Assembly: GCF_016598475.1 (NCBI RefSeq)
Contig: NZ_JAEMUX010000040.1
Span: 1-64,000, forward strand
Direction: 5' to 3'
DNA: 64,000 nt
From: Streptomyces adelaidensis
GTDB lineage: Bacteria > Actinomycetota > Actinomycetes > Streptomycetales > Streptomycetaceae
The notes below the pieces were generated by a model that saw only the letters and a program-made list of their open reading frames with translations, did no database searches and had not been told where the DNA came from. Both the position numbers and the translations under genes were made by a program. Positions within the stretch are counted from its first letter, which is position 1. Each line of letters opens with the position of its first letter. Shown in pieces: positions 34,991 through 43,681 of the stretch.

Positions 34991-35605
34991 ATGAGCGCCG
35001 AACCGATCGTGGAGACGGTGATGACGCAGGTGGACCCCATTGACCTGTTGATCGTGTTCGAAGAGGCGTCACCGATGCCGATTCGGCCCGAGTATGTCGA
35101 GGGGACGGTCATCGTGCCGCCGCAGCCGGACTTCAACCACAGCGACGGCGCCTTCCGCCTGGCTTTTCAGCTCCGCACCAGCGGCTTCGCCCTGGCCGCC
35201 ATGCAGCTGGGCTTCCGCGCCGCCCACAAGGACAGCACGACGATGTCCCTGCTCGTCCCCGACTTCTACGTCCTGCGCCGTGAGCCGAGTGAACTCGACA
35301 TCTCTTACCGCAAGGCTCACAAGGGGTGGTACCCCATCGACATGATCGACCTGGTCGGCGAGGTCACCTCCACCAACCACGAGACGGACACCGGCCCGAA
35401 GCTACGCACCTATGCGGCGACAGGTATCCCCGTCTACGTCCTGATCAACCGCCACGCCAACACGGCCCACTGCTACACCGACCCGGTCCTGCCCGGCGAG
35501 GACCCCACCGAGGCCTACTACAGCGGCGAAGTGAAGATCGACCTCGGCGATCCGCTCCCGCTCCCCGCGCCCTACCCCGCCCTGGACACGGCCCCCTTCC
35601 GCTGA
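34991..35605 (+). CDS. Uma2 (DUF820) family putative nuclease
   Basis: A 204-residue protein of the Uma2 family, a PD-(D/E)XK-fold group expanded in Streptomyces and cyanobacteria. The conserved PDFYVL, the acidic LVGEVTSTNHETD and the KLRTYAATGIPVYVLI core are present, the last supplying the catalytic Lys. No biological role is established for the family. ATG at 34991 is preceded by a GGAGGA site; an earlier in-frame start at 34970 overlaps that site, so I reject it. Confidence 0.82.
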   Translation: MSAEPIVETVMTQVDPIDLLIVFEEASPMPIRPEYVEGTVIVPPQPDFNHSDGAFRLAFQLRTSGFALAAMQLGFRAAHKDSTTMSLLVPDFYVLRREPSELDISYRKAHKGWYPIDMIDLVGEVTSTNHETDTGPKLRTYAATGIPVYVLINRHANTAHCYTDPVLPGEDPTEAYYSGEVKIDLGDPLPLPAPYPALDTAPFR

Positions 35606-35660
35606 CAACGGCGCCCCGGAAGGACCCCCGTACCTCCGGGACGCCGAGCTCTCGGAATCG

Positions 35661-37022
35661 CTACGTGTAGCGCAGCTCTCTCGGGTGTATCGACCTGCGC
35701 AGCAGCGGCAGGGATGTGGCCGCCGCCAGCAGGCAGGCCCCGTAGACCGCGAGGGGGACCAGGAGCGCCCCGTACGGGATGACCGTGAAATCGCTGACAG
35801 CCATGGCGTACCAGAAGGCGATCGCCGTTCCGCCGGTGCCGGCCACCAGCATCGAGGGTGCCAGCGGCAGGGCCGTCTCCAGGAGCAGGGCACGGCCCAG
35901 AACCCCGTACGGCACCCCGGCGGCGATCTGCGCGGCGAGCCCCCGGCGGCGGGTGGCGAGCGACTCGGCGGCTCCGACGGCCAGCCCGAAGAGGGTGATG
36001 GCGAAGCCGACAAGGATCGCGGCGGCGACCAGGTCCACACCGGTCGTGTAGAAGGCCGCGTCCTCGGCGAGATGCTTCGTGCCGTTCACCTCCGCGAGCA
36101 GCGCCTGTCGAACACCGATGAAACCGGTGCCGACGACGGTCCCCAGGAGGACGGCCGCGTGCGTGCGGGCCGAAGCCCACGGGTCGTCGCGCAGCCGCTC
36201 GGCGGCGATCAGCACCGCCGGATTCTCGGTACGGGCGGCGAGCAGCCGACCGGTGAGCTTCGAGACCGCGCCCGACAGCAGTATCGCGCCCGCGCCCAAT
36301 GCGAGCAGCGCGCCGCAGAGAATCAGCGGAGCCCGGCCGGACTTGTAGTCGGGCATGTCCCTGTTGGTGTTGGCGACGGCCAGGAGCGCCGTGAGCACCA
36401 GCAACGCCACCGCTCCCAGGAGCACCCACCCGGGCCCCCGGCCCGTGCTCGGCGTCACCCGGCGCACCCAGCCCAGCGGCGAGGCCACCACCCGGCGCAG
36501 CGCCAGCACGCTCGCGGTCGCGCCCAGCACCGGCACGCCCAGCGCCACCAGGGCGATCCCGACCCAGGCCAGGGCCGGAGGGCTCTGCCACCGGCTCAGC
36601 AGGAACAACACGAAGAAGACTGTGGCCACCATCGAACCGACCAGACACGCCACCCCCGTCTCCAGAGCGGCGATCCGGCGCACCTGACCCGCCGACGCGC
36701 CGGCGAGCCGCAGCCCGGCGAGCCGCCGGTCGCGGTGCACGGCGCCCACGCGGGTGCACTGGCCGAGGAACCCGAGCACCGGGATCAGCAGGAGCAGCAG
36801 GGCGGCGATCACCCCGGAGCGCTCACCGGGGTGATCCAGCAGCCCGCTGGCCATGTCCACGTGATATTGGCCCTCCAACGAGGCCAGCGCGGCCGCGGCC
36901 GTCCCGAACCCGGTCGCCAGCGCCGCCCCTACCCCCGTCAGCGTCACCCGCCACCATTCGCGCCGGTCCGAGCCCTGTGTCAGCAGGACCGCGAGTCGGA
37001 GATCGTTCGCCATCGTGCTCAC
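35661..37022 (-). CDS. FtsX-like ABC transporter permease
   Basis: A 453-residue permease of the MacB/FtsX type with about 8-10 hydrophobic helices. Helix 1 is at GVGAALATGFGTAAAALASL, and two repeated FtsX-like modules follow, each containing an RRxGLAAQ- or RLAGLRLAGAS-type loop. It forms an exporter or membrane-tension transporter with the ATPase upstream. GTG at 37022 overlaps the ATPase stop (GTGA). It is the last gene of a PadR-ATPase-permease operon. Confidence 0.87.
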   Translation of the reverse strand: MSTMANDLRLAVLLTQGSDRREWWRVTLTGVGAALATGFGTAAAALASLEGQYHVDMASGLLDHPGERSGVIAALLLLLIPVLGFLGQCTRVGAVHRDRRLAGLRLAGASAGQVRRIAALETGVACLVGSMVATVFFVLFLLSRWQSPPALAWVGIALVALGVPVLGATASVLALRRVVASPLGWVRRVTPSTGRGPGWVLLGAVALLVLTALLAVANTNRDMPDYKSGRAPLILCGALLALGAGAILLSGAVSKLTGRLLAARTENPAVLIAAERLRDDPWASARTHAAVLLGTVVGTGFIGVRQALLAEVNGTKHLAEDAAFYTTGVDLVAAAILVGFAITLFGLAVGAAESLATRRRGLAAQIAAGVPYGVLGRALLLETALPLAPSMLVAGTGGTAIAFWYAMAVSDFTVIPYGALLVPLAVYGACLLAAATSLPLLRRSIHPRELRYT

Positions 37023-37741
37023 TGGGACACCCCCAGCGACCCCATGGCCGCGTCGGCCGCGGAGACCACGACGCCGTCCTTCAGGGTGACCTCGCGGTCC
37101 GCGTACGCCGCGGTCAGCGCGTCGTGCGTGATCAGCAGCACCGCCGTGCCGGACTCCCGGGCCGTGTGCACCAGTGCCGCCATCACCTGCTCGCTCGCCA
37201 GCGAGTCCAGCGCGCCTGTCGGCTCGTCCGCGAACACCACCTTCGGTCCGGTCACCAGCGCCCGCGCCAGCGACACCCGCTGCGCCTGGCCGCCGCTCAT
37301 CTCACCGGGCCGCTGCTCCTCCTGGCCCCGTACGCCGAACCGCTCCAGCCACTCACCGGCCCGCTCCCGCGCCTCCTTCCGGGCGGTGCCGGTCAGCAGC
37401 AGCGGCAGCGCGACATTGTCGACGGCCGTCAGCTCCGGTATCAGCTGCCCGAACTGGAAGACGATCCCGAAGTCCGTCCGGCGCAACTCGCTGAGCTGCT
37501 TCTCGGGCAGCTGGTCGAGCCGGTTCCCCGCGTACGCCACCGAGCCCTCGTCCGGCCGGACGATCCCCGCCAGGCAGTGCAGCAACGTGGACTTGCCACT
37601 GCCGCTGGCCCCGGTGACGGCCAGGATCTCGCCCGAGCCCAGCTCCACCGAGGCGCCGCGCAGCGCCCGCGTCCTGCCGTGCTCCTTGACGAGGCCACGG
37701 GCCGCGAGCAGCGGCACGGTGCTGGGATTGTGGTCACTCAT
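37019..37741 (-). CDS. ABC transporter ATP-binding protein (MacB/LolD type)
   Basis: A 240-residue ATPase. Walker A is GASGSGKST, the Q loop is in FGIVFQFGQLIPELT, the signature is MSGGQAQRVSLARAL and Walker B is VVFADEPTGALD. The sequence groups with ATPases that pair with FtsX-like permeases to export lipoproteins, peptides or drugs. It is flanked by 4-nt overlaps with padR upstream and the permease downstream, so all three are co-translated. Confidence 0.92.
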   Translation of the reverse strand: MSDHNPSTVPLLAARGLVKEHGRTRALRGASVELGSGEILAVTGASGSGKSTLLHCLAGIVRPDEGSVAYAGNRLDQLPEKQLSELRRTDFGIVFQFGQLIPELTAVDNVALPLLLTGTARKEARERAGEWLERFGVRGQEEQRPGEMSGGQAQRVSLARALVTGPKVVFADEPTGALDSLASEQVMAALVHTARESGTAVLLITHDALTAAYADREVTLKDGVVVSAADAAMGSLGVSQ

Positions 37742-38271
37742 GCTGCGTCGACCTCCGCGGTCAGATTGGTCAGCCGGGCCGCGGTGGTGTTCATCCAGCG
37801 CAGGTCGGCGTCGAGGTGGTTGAGGGCGAAGTCCGCCGAGAGCACGGTCGCGAGATCGGCGGCCGGCGAGGTCTTCACGGCCGTCAGCTCCCGCATCCGC
37901 GCCATGTGCGCGGTGCGCTGCGCCAGCAGATAGGCCGCCGGATCACCGCCGGCGAGGATCGAGACGACGAGCTTGGCGAAGATCTCGTTCGTCACGAACG
38001 GCGCGGGCGGCGCGATCTCCCCGGCCCATGTGGCCAGCTCGCGCGCCCCGTCGTCCGTCGAGCGGTACATCGTCCGCTCCGGACCGCTGTCCGCCTCGGT
38101 GCCGTCGATCTCGGCGAGTCCGTCGCGGACCAGCCGTTGCAGGGTCGTGTAGACCTGCCCATAGGCCAGCGGGCGGGCCTGCGGGAAGCGTTCGTCGTGC
38201 CGTCGCTTGAGGTCGTAGCCATGGCTCGGCCCACCGGCGAGCAGCCCCAACAGAATGTGGCGGGTGCTCAT
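37738..38271 (-). CDS. PadR-family transcriptional repressor
   Basis: A 177-residue regulator. The N-terminal PadR winged helix (RHILLGLLAGGPSHGYDLKRR ... YGQVYTTLQRLVRDGLAE) is followed by a C-terminal helical dimerisation domain. PadR repressors often control neighbouring MacB-like exporters and respond to small toxic compounds. The gene is first in the operon, and its own upstream region has repeated ACTGAGT motifs. The reading frame continues far upstream over malQ, but the homology and start fix it at 38271. No clear ribosome site is seen, so initiation may be leaderless. Confidence 0.88.
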   Translation of the reverse strand: MSTRHILLGLLAGGPSHGYDLKRRHDERFPQARPLAYGQVYTTLQRLVRDGLAEIDGTEADSGPERTMYRSTDDGARELATWAGEIAPPAPFVTNEIFAKLVVSILAGGDPAAYLLAQRTAHMARMRELTAVKTSPAADLATVLSADFALNHLDADLRWMNTTAARLTNLTAEVDAA

Positions 38272-38282
38272 GGAGACCAGTA

Positions 38283-38306
38283 TGCACTGAGTATATGTAC
38301 TGAGTG
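38283..38306. promoter_or_regulatory. PadR operator/promoter candidate
   Basis: Two ACTGAGT copies (38286-38292 and 38299-38305) overlap a palindromic AGTATATGTACT. They sit 12 nt upstream of the padR start, in an unusually AT-rich patch, so a bound repressor would cover the promoter of its own operon. Confidence 0.5.
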
Positions 38307-38472
38307 AATAGCTGGTCGGGGGGAGACGGTGAAAGGTTCTGGTGAAGCCGTCCCGCCGGGAGTGAACAAAACCACGATGTCCCCCCGCCCACGTCTGCGG
38401 CGGCGCCCACGGGGTAGGGCTGGAGTACCCCGGACCCGCACCCCACCGCCGTACGACGACAAGGAGGCCCCC

Positions 38473-38709
38473 GTGGCCGCACCGGCACACCTTCCGACCC
38501 CGGCCCGCTCCAAACGCGTGGCGGAGCCCTTCGCCCTCCACGAACCCCATGTCTGTGTCTTCAGCGCCGAGGGCCCCTGCGCGGACGTCCCGCTCACCAG
38601 CGAGCCCCCGCTCCCCGACGCCGCACCCCTCACCAGCGAGCCGCCCCTCACCGACGCGGCCCCTCTCACCAGCGAACCCACGTCCCACGGCGCCGCATCG
38701 GGGGTCTAG
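38473..38709 (+). CDS. Small repeat-containing protein, unknown
   Basis: A 78-residue protein immediately before malQ. GTG at 38473 follows a perfect AAGGAGG site (38461-38467), so translation is likely; an in-frame ATG at 38329 lacks such a site. The N-terminus is basic and contains FALHEPHVCVFSAEGPCADV with two Cys residues. The C-terminal half is three copies of a 12-residue unit close to PLTSEPPLTDAA (36-bp DNA repeats, about 38587-38694). The stop TAG directly abuts the malQ ATG. No function known; the repeats look disordered. Confidence 0.65.
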   Translation: MAAPAHLPTPARSKRVAEPFALHEPHVCVFSAEGPCADVPLTSEPPLPDAAPLTSEPPLTDAAPLTSEPTSHGAASGV

Positions 38710-40812
38710 ATGCCACCACTCCCAACCGATTCCGGCGGGCCGCCGCCGGAAACACCCCTGACCCGGCTGGCCGCGCTGCACGGCGTCGCCACCTCCTACC
38801 GCCCCTCCCCGGACCGTACGGTCGCGGCCTCGGACGGCGCGGTCGTCGCGGCCCTCGCCGCGCTGGACGTCGACGCGAGCACACCCGAGGCCGTACTGGC
38901 CGCCCTCGCCGCACGCGAACGGCAGGTGGGCGAGCGCCTGTTGCCGCCGACGGTGGTCTGCTGGGCCGGTGCCGAACCCCCCGCCGCGCTGACCGCCCTC
39001 CCGGACGGCACCCGGCTGCGCATCGAGACCGAGCAGGGCGAACTCCGTTCCGGCGTCGAGAAGTTGCCCCCGGGCGTGCACACGCTGCGCGCCACCGCCC
39101 CCGACGGCCGCACCGCCGAGGCCCACCTCGTCGTCGCCCCGCCCCGGCTGCCCGCGCCGCCAGGCCGCACGTACGGCCTCCTGGTCCAGCTCTACTCCCT
39201 CCTCTCCCACCGTGGTTGGGGCATGGGCGACCTCAGCGACCTCGCCGAACTCACCGCCTGGGCCGGCCGCGCCCTCGGTGCCGGATTCGTCCAGGTCAAC
39301 CCGTTGCACGCGGCCGTACCCGGCGCCCCCACCGACCCCTCCCCGTACCGCCCCTCCTCCCGCCGCTACCCCGACCCCGTCCATCTGCGTGTCGAGGACG
39401 TCCCGGAATACCCGTACGCCCTCGCGTCCGCCGAGGCCCGCGACCGCCTCGGCGCACTGCTGGAACGGGCCGCGCGGCTGCGGGAGGCCGTCCTGTCCAA
39501 GGGAGAGCTGATCGACCGGGACGCGGTGTGGGAGGCCAAGCGGGAGGCGCTGGAGCTGGTGCGTGCCGTGCCGCTCGGGCCCGGACGGCGGGCCGCGTAC
39601 TGCGACTTCCTCGCCGAGGAGGGCGAGGCGCTGGAGGACCACGCCACCTGGTGCGCGCTCGCGGAGGTGTACGGCTCCGACTGGCAGCGGTGGCCGGCCG
39701 GCCTGCGCGACCCACGCTCCCCCGAAACCGCCCGCGCACGCGGCGAGTTGATGGACCGCGTCGACCTCCACGCCCGGCTCGCCTGGCTCACCGACGCCCA
39801 GCTCGGCACCGCGCAACGCTCCGCACGCGACGCCGACATGCCGATCGGCCTGGTCCACGACCTCGCGGTCGGCGTCCATCCCGGCGGCGCCGACGCCTGG
39901 GCCCAGCAGGAGTACTTCGCGGCCGGCATGTCCATCGGCGCACCCCCCGACGCCTTCAACTCCCGGGGCCAGGACTGGGGCCTGCCCCCCTGGCGCCCCG
40001 ACCGCCTCGCCGAGTCCGGCTACGCCCCGTACCGCCGCCTCCTGCGCGCACTCCTGCGGCACGCGGGCGCCCTCCGCATCGACCACGTCATGGGCCTCTT
40101 CCGCCTGTGGTGGGTCCCGCAGGGCCAGGCACCGACGGAGGGTACGTACGTCCGCTACGACGCCGACGCCATGCTCGCGATCCTCGTCCTGGAGGCCTCA
40201 CGGGCCGGCGCCCTGGTCATCGGCGAGGACCTGGGGACCGTCGAGCCCGGCGTACGCGAGGTCCTGGACGCGCGCGGTGTGCTGGGCACCTCCGTGCTGT
40301 GGTTCGAACGTGACTGGGAGGGCACGGGCCGCCCCCTCCCGCCCGAGCGGTGGCGCGCGAACTGCCTCGCCACCGCCACCACCCACGACCTCCCGCCCAC
40401 CGCCTCCCGGCTGACCTGCGACCACGTCGACCTCCGCCACGGCCTGGGCCTGCTCGCCCGGTCCCTGGACGAGGAGCGCGCCGAGGCCGCCGCCGACACG
40501 GGGGAGTGGCTGGCCCTGCTGTCCCGCCTCGGCCTCCTCGACGGCGCGAGCGGCGGGCGCTCCGCGTCCTCCGAGGAGGCCGAGATCCAGGGCCTCCACC
40601 GGTTCCTGCTGCGCACCCCGGCCCGCATGGTCGGCCTCTGGCTCCCCGACACCGTCGGCGACCGCCGCCCCCAGAATCTCCCCGGCACGTGGGACCAGTA
40701 CCCGAACTGGCGCCTCCCCATCGCCGACGCGGACGGCCGCCCGGTGACGTTGGAGGAGCTGGCGGCGTCGCCTCGGCTGCGTGCGTTGGTGGATGTGCTG
40801 AGGGGTGCGTGA
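38710..40812 (+). CDS. malQ: 4-alpha-glucanotransferase
   Basis: A 700-residue GH77 amylomaltase that moves alpha-1,4-glucan chains between maltodextrins, acting in glycogen and maltose metabolism. The N-terminal beta domain precedes the catalytic barrel. The nucleophile Asp is in LRIDHVMGLFR, the acid/base Glu in GEDLGTV and the stabilising Asp in TTHDLPPT. Length is typical for actinobacterial MalQ, which is longer than the E. coli-like core. The ATG at 38710 directly follows the stop of the small upstream gene, so the two are probably coupled. Confidence 0.93.
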   Translation: MPPLPTDSGGPPPETPLTRLAALHGVATSYRPSPDRTVAASDGAVVAALAALDVDASTPEAVLAALAARERQVGERLLPPTVVCWAGAEPPAALTALPDGTRLRIETEQGELRSGVEKLPPGVHTLRATAPDGRTAEAHLVVAPPRLPAPPGRTYGLLVQLYSLLSHRGWGMGDLSDLAELTAWAGRALGAGFVQVNPLHAAVPGAPTDPSPYRPSSRRYPDPVHLRVEDVPEYPYALASAEARDRLGALLERAARLREAVLSKGELIDRDAVWEAKREALELVRAVPLGPGRRAAYCDFLAEEGEALEDHATWCALAEVYGSDWQRWPAGLRDPRSPETARARGELMDRVDLHARLAWLTDAQLGTAQRSARDADMPIGLVHDLAVGVHPGGADAWAQQEYFAAGMSIGAPPDAFNSRGQDWGLPPWRPDRLAESGYAPYRRLLRALLRHAGALRIDHVMGLFRLWWVPQGQAPTEGTYVRYDADAMLAILVLEASRAGALVIGEDLGTVEPGVREVLDARGVLGTSVLWFERDWEGTGRPLPPERWRANCLATATTHDLPPTASRLTCDHVDLRHGLGLLARSLDEERAEAAADTGEWLALLSRLGLLDGASGGRSASSEEAEIQGLHRFLLRTPARMVGLWLPDTVGDRRPQNLPGTWDQYPNWRLPIADADGRPVTLEELAASPRLRALVDVLRGA

Positions 40813-40862
40813 GGGTTTGGGCGGGTGGGGTGCGTTCTCGGGTGCGGGTCGGTGGGGGCTGG

Positions 40863-41006
40863 TCGCGCAGTTCCCCGCGCCCCTGGAAGTGGGGGTGCCG
40901 GCGTGTTTTGGGGTGCGGGTGGTGTGTGGTTGCTCGCGCAGTTCCTCGCGCCCCTGAGGGTGTGGGGCTCGCCCGGGGTTTTCACGGGGCGCGGGGAACT
41001 GCGCGA
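40863..41006. repeat. Three copies of a dispersed 22-nt repeat
   Basis: TCGCGCAGTTCCCCGCGCCC is at 40863-40884, a one-base variant at 40934-40955, and the inverse (GGGGCGCGGGGAACTGCGCG) at 40985-41006. Opposite copies can fold into a large hairpin behind malQ. The same unit recurs at 55934 and 56052. I recall such repeats in intergenic regions of many Streptomyces genomes. Confidence 0.85.
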
Positions 41007-41121
41007 GCGACCCACCACTACCCGCAGTCGACGCTCGACCCAAGCCCCAACGGCGCCTCCCCGGCTCCCGGAAGCGCACCCCGGACGCGCGTACCTTCCC
41101 GCCGTTGGATACCTTGACCCC

Positions 41122-41373
41122 GTGGACAAGAAGAACGCTCTGCGCGCCGGTGCACTGGCCGCCGGTACGACGCTGATGATGCTGCTCATGTCGTCCCCCG
41201 CGCTCGCGCTGACCCCCGACGACGGCGACGACCCGGGCCCGGGCCTGAGCGTGATCGAGACGCTCGGCCTCTACGTGGCGGCGCCGCTCGCGCTGTTCGC
41301 GGTGATCGCCGGCCTGGTCATGGTCCTGGACGGGTCCACGGACCGGCAGCCGAAGGCCAAGGCGAAGGCCTGA
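41122..41373 (+). CDS. Small membrane protein, conserved in Streptomyces
   Basis: An 83-residue protein starting MDKKNALRAGALAAG. A cleavable-looking signal helix (about residues 8-28, ending PALALT) is followed by a short acidic segment (PDDGDDPGPG), a second helix (LYVAAPLALFAVIAGLVMVL) and a Lys-rich tail. GTG at 41122 gives this clean start; the frame further upstream runs through repeats and is not coding. The function is unknown. A strong hairpin follows the stop. Confidence 0.78.
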   Translation: MDKKNALRAGALAAGTTLMMLLMSSPALALTPDDGDDPGPGLSVIETLGLYVAAPLALFAVIAGLVMVLDGSTDRQPKAKAKA

Positions 41374-41397
41374 CCTCCACCGTTCCGGCACTTTGAC

Positions 41398-41437
41398 CGA
41401 GGGCACCCTCCGCCCGTATGCGCGGAGGGTGCCCTCG
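41398..41437. terminator. Bidirectional terminator hairpin
   Basis: A perfect 16-bp stem (CGAGGGCACCCTCCGC / GCGGAGGGTGCCCTCG) with an 8-nt loop lies between the converging small membrane protein gene and the TetR gene. Confidence 0.85.
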
Positions 41438-41460
41438 GTGTGTTCCGGGGCCCCTCGGTC

Positions 41461-42051
41461 CTAGGGATACGGCGTCGGATACGGCGCCGTGAGATACCGC
41501 TGCACCGTCGGCCCCAGCCACTCCACAATCTCCTCACGGCTGAGCGCGACCACGGGCCGGAACCGCAGGATGTAGCGAGTGAGCGCCAGCCCCAGCACCT
41601 GTGAGGAGCAGAGCGCCGCCCGGGTCGCGGCCTGCTCGGGGTCCGGGCACATGTGCCGGGCGAGCGGCAGCAACTGGTCCCGGAAGACCCCCTGCATCCG
41701 CTCGGCGCCCGCCTCGCTGGTGGCACCGACCCGGAGCATCGCGCTGAGCATCTCGTTCGACTCCCAGAGGTCGAGGAAGTGGCTCACCAGCACCCGGCCC
41801 ACGTCCTGCGGATCGAACGCGGCGGGGTCGGGCAGCCGCAGGTCGACGTCGAGCGCCGCCGCGTAGAGCCCCTCCTTCGAGCCGTAGTACCGCATGACCA
41901 TCGACGGGTCGATCCGCGCGTCCTTGGCGATCGCCCGGATGGTGGCCCGGTCGTATCCGTCGGCCGCGAACCGCTCGCGCGCGGCTCGGAGGATCGCGTG
42001 CCGGGTGGCGTCGGAGCGGCGGGGGGCTGTGGCGGCTTCCGTATCGGTCAT
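41461..42051 (-). CDS. TetR-family repressor, divergent from monooxygenase
   Basis: A 196-residue regulator with a TetR N-terminal helix-turn-helix (ATRHAILRAARERFAADGY ... TIRAIAKDARIDPSMVMRYYGSKEGLY) and a ligand-binding C-terminal domain. It is divergent from an FAD monooxygenase, and the short region between them is packed with palindromes, so it very probably represses that enzyme and itself until a substrate-like ligand binds. The ATG at 42051 lies close to the operators. A hairpin follows the stop. Confidence 0.9.
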   Translation of the reverse strand: MTDTEAATAPRRSDATRHAILRAARERFAADGYDRATIRAIAKDARIDPSMVMRYYGSKEGLYAAALDVDLRLPDPAAFDPQDVGRVLVSHFLDLWESNEMLSAMLRVGATSEAGAERMQGVFRDQLLPLARHMCPDPEQAATRAALCSSQVLGLALTRYILRFRPVVALSREEIVEWLGPTVQRYLTAPYPTPYP

Positions 42052-42064
42052 GCCAACAAACGTA

Positions 42065-42136
42065 GGCCAACAGCTGTTGACAGTCCAGAGACGGGTCTCT
42101 ACGTTGACAACAGGCGTTGGCCAACAACCGTTGACC
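42065..42136. promoter_or_regulatory. TetR operator array (three copies)
   Basis: GGCCAACAGCTGTTGACA (42065-42082, containing the perfect palindrome CAACAGCTGTTG), an inverse copy TGACAACAGGCGTTGGCC (42105-42122) and GGCCAACAACCGTTGACC (42119-42136) share a CCAAC...GTTG core. The last two overlap by GGCC. A fourth partial copy follows at about 42136-42147. They cover the whole intergenic region and both promoters. Confidence 0.8.
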
Positions 42137-42159
42137 AACAACTGTGGCAGGAGGCCGCC

Positions 42160-43674
42160 ATGAACGGCAAGAACGGCAACACCAGCGAGGTCATCGTCGT
42201 AGGCGCCGGCCCCACCGGCCTGCTGCTGGCCGGTGATCTCGCCGCCGCCGGCGTCCCGGTCACCCTCGTCGAGAAGCGCCGCCACCAGATCAGCAACCTG
42301 TCCCGCGCCTTCGTCGTGCACGCCCGGACCCTGGAGCAGCTCGACGCCCGTGGCCTCGCCGACGAGATGGAGGCCAAGGGGCAGACCCTCGACCGGATCA
42401 ACCTCTTCGGCCGTCTCTCCGTACGCCTCGACACCCTCCCCTCCCGCTTCAATCATCTGCTCGTGATCCCGCAGTACGAGGTGGAGAAGGTCCTGGAGCG
42501 GCGCGCGGTGGAGGCCGGGGTGCGGTTCCGGTACGAGACGGAGGTGACGGCGATCGAACAGGGCTCAGGCGCGGGCGCGGACGTGGGCGCGGACGTGGTC
42601 ACCGTGGTGGCGCGAGTCGCGGACGGCGGGACCGAGCGGCTGACCGCCGGGTACGTCGTCGGCACGGACGGCCACCGCAGCGCGGTCCGTACGGCGATCG
42701 GGCTGCCGTTCCCCGGCAAGTCGGTCATCCGTTCCGTGATCCTCGCGGACGTACGGCTCGACGAGGAGCCGGCGCAGGTGCTGACCGCGAACGCGGTCGG
42801 TGACGCCTTCGCCTTCATCGCGCCCCTCGGCGACGGCTACTACCGGGTCATCGGCTGGCACCGGGACCACGACGTGGCCGACGGCGAACCGCTCGACCTC
42901 GACGAGGTCAGGAAGATCACCCGGCTCGCGCTCGGCCGCGACTACGGCATGCGCGACGCCCGCTGGATGTCCCGCTTCCACAGCGACGAGCGCCAGGCAC
43001 CCGCGTACCGGGTGGGCCGGGTCTTCCTGGCCGGCGACGCCGCCCACGTCCACACCCCGGCCGGCGGCCAGGGCATGAACACCGGCATGCAGGACGCCGC
43101 GAACCTGAGCTGGAAGCTCGCCGCCGTCCTGGGCGGCCACGCGGACCCCGCACTCCTCGACACCTACGAGTCCGAGCGCCACCCCGTCGGCAAGGCAGTG
43201 CTCCGCAGCAGTGGCGGCATCGTCCGACTCGCCATGGCCAAGTCGCCCTGGATGCTGGCGTTCCGGTCCGCTCTCACCACCCTCCTCGACCACGTCGGCC
43301 CCGCCCGCACCCGCATGACCGGCCAGGTCACCGGCATCGGCTACGCCTACCCGGCCCCCCGGGGCGCCCACCGCCTGACCGGCACCCGGGTCCCCGACGT
43401 CTCCGTCACCGGCGGCCGCCTCCACGAGTCCCTGCGCGGCGGCCGCTTCGTCCTCGTCACCCCGTGCGGCGAGCCCGCACCCGTCACCGCCGAGGCCCAC
43501 AAGGACCGCCTCGCCACCGAGAACTGGACGAGTGACCGCCGTGCGACGGTCCTCGTGCGGCCCGACGGGTACGTGGCCTGGGCGGGGGAGGACGCGGACG
43601 CGGCGGTGGTCGAGGCGGCGCTGAAGGTGTGGCTGGGCGCCGCTTCTCAGCCGGCCGCCCGGACGGCTCGCTGA
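42160..43674 (+). CDS. FAD-dependent aromatic monooxygenase
   Basis: A 504-residue class A flavoprotein hydroxylase. The FAD-binding GxGxxG is in VIVVGAGPTGLLLAGDLA, DG is in GTDGHRSAVR, and GD is in VFLAGDAAHVHTPAGGQGMN. The C-terminal thioredoxin-like domain is shortened. Relatives hydroxylate phenols, polyketides or antibiotics (RdmE, RIF monooxygenase), so this may be a detoxifying or tailoring enzyme. It stands alone under a TetR repressor rather than in a biosynthetic cluster, favouring detoxification. A GGCAGGAGG ribosome site precedes ATG at 42160. Confidence 0.9.
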   Translation: MNGKNGNTSEVIVVGAGPTGLLLAGDLAAAGVPVTLVEKRRHQISNLSRAFVVHARTLEQLDARGLADEMEAKGQTLDRINLFGRLSVRLDTLPSRFNHLLVIPQYEVEKVLERRAVEAGVRFRYETEVTAIEQGSGAGADVGADVVTVVARVADGGTERLTAGYVVGTDGHRSAVRTAIGLPFPGKSVIRSVILADVRLDEEPAQVLTANAVGDAFAFIAPLGDGYYRVIGWHRDHDVADGEPLDLDEVRKITRLALGRDYGMRDARWMSRFHSDERQAPAYRVGRVFLAGDAAHVHTPAGGQGMNTGMQDAANLSWKLAAVLGGHADPALLDTYESERHPVGKAVLRSSGGIVRLAMAKSPWMLAFRSALTTLLDHVGPARTRMTGQVTGIGYAYPAPRGAHRLTGTRVPDVSVTGGRLHESLRGGRFVLVTPCGEPAPVTAEAHKDRLATENWTSDRRATVLVRPDGYVAWAGEDADAAVVEAALKVWLGAASQPAARTAR

Positions 43675-43681
43675 GCGACGC

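Noticed and set aside
37738..40086. A 782-codon frame ending in the PadR protein
   Set aside because: Only the last 177 codons show the PadR fold. The rest is antisense to malQ and crosses an AT-rich operator region.
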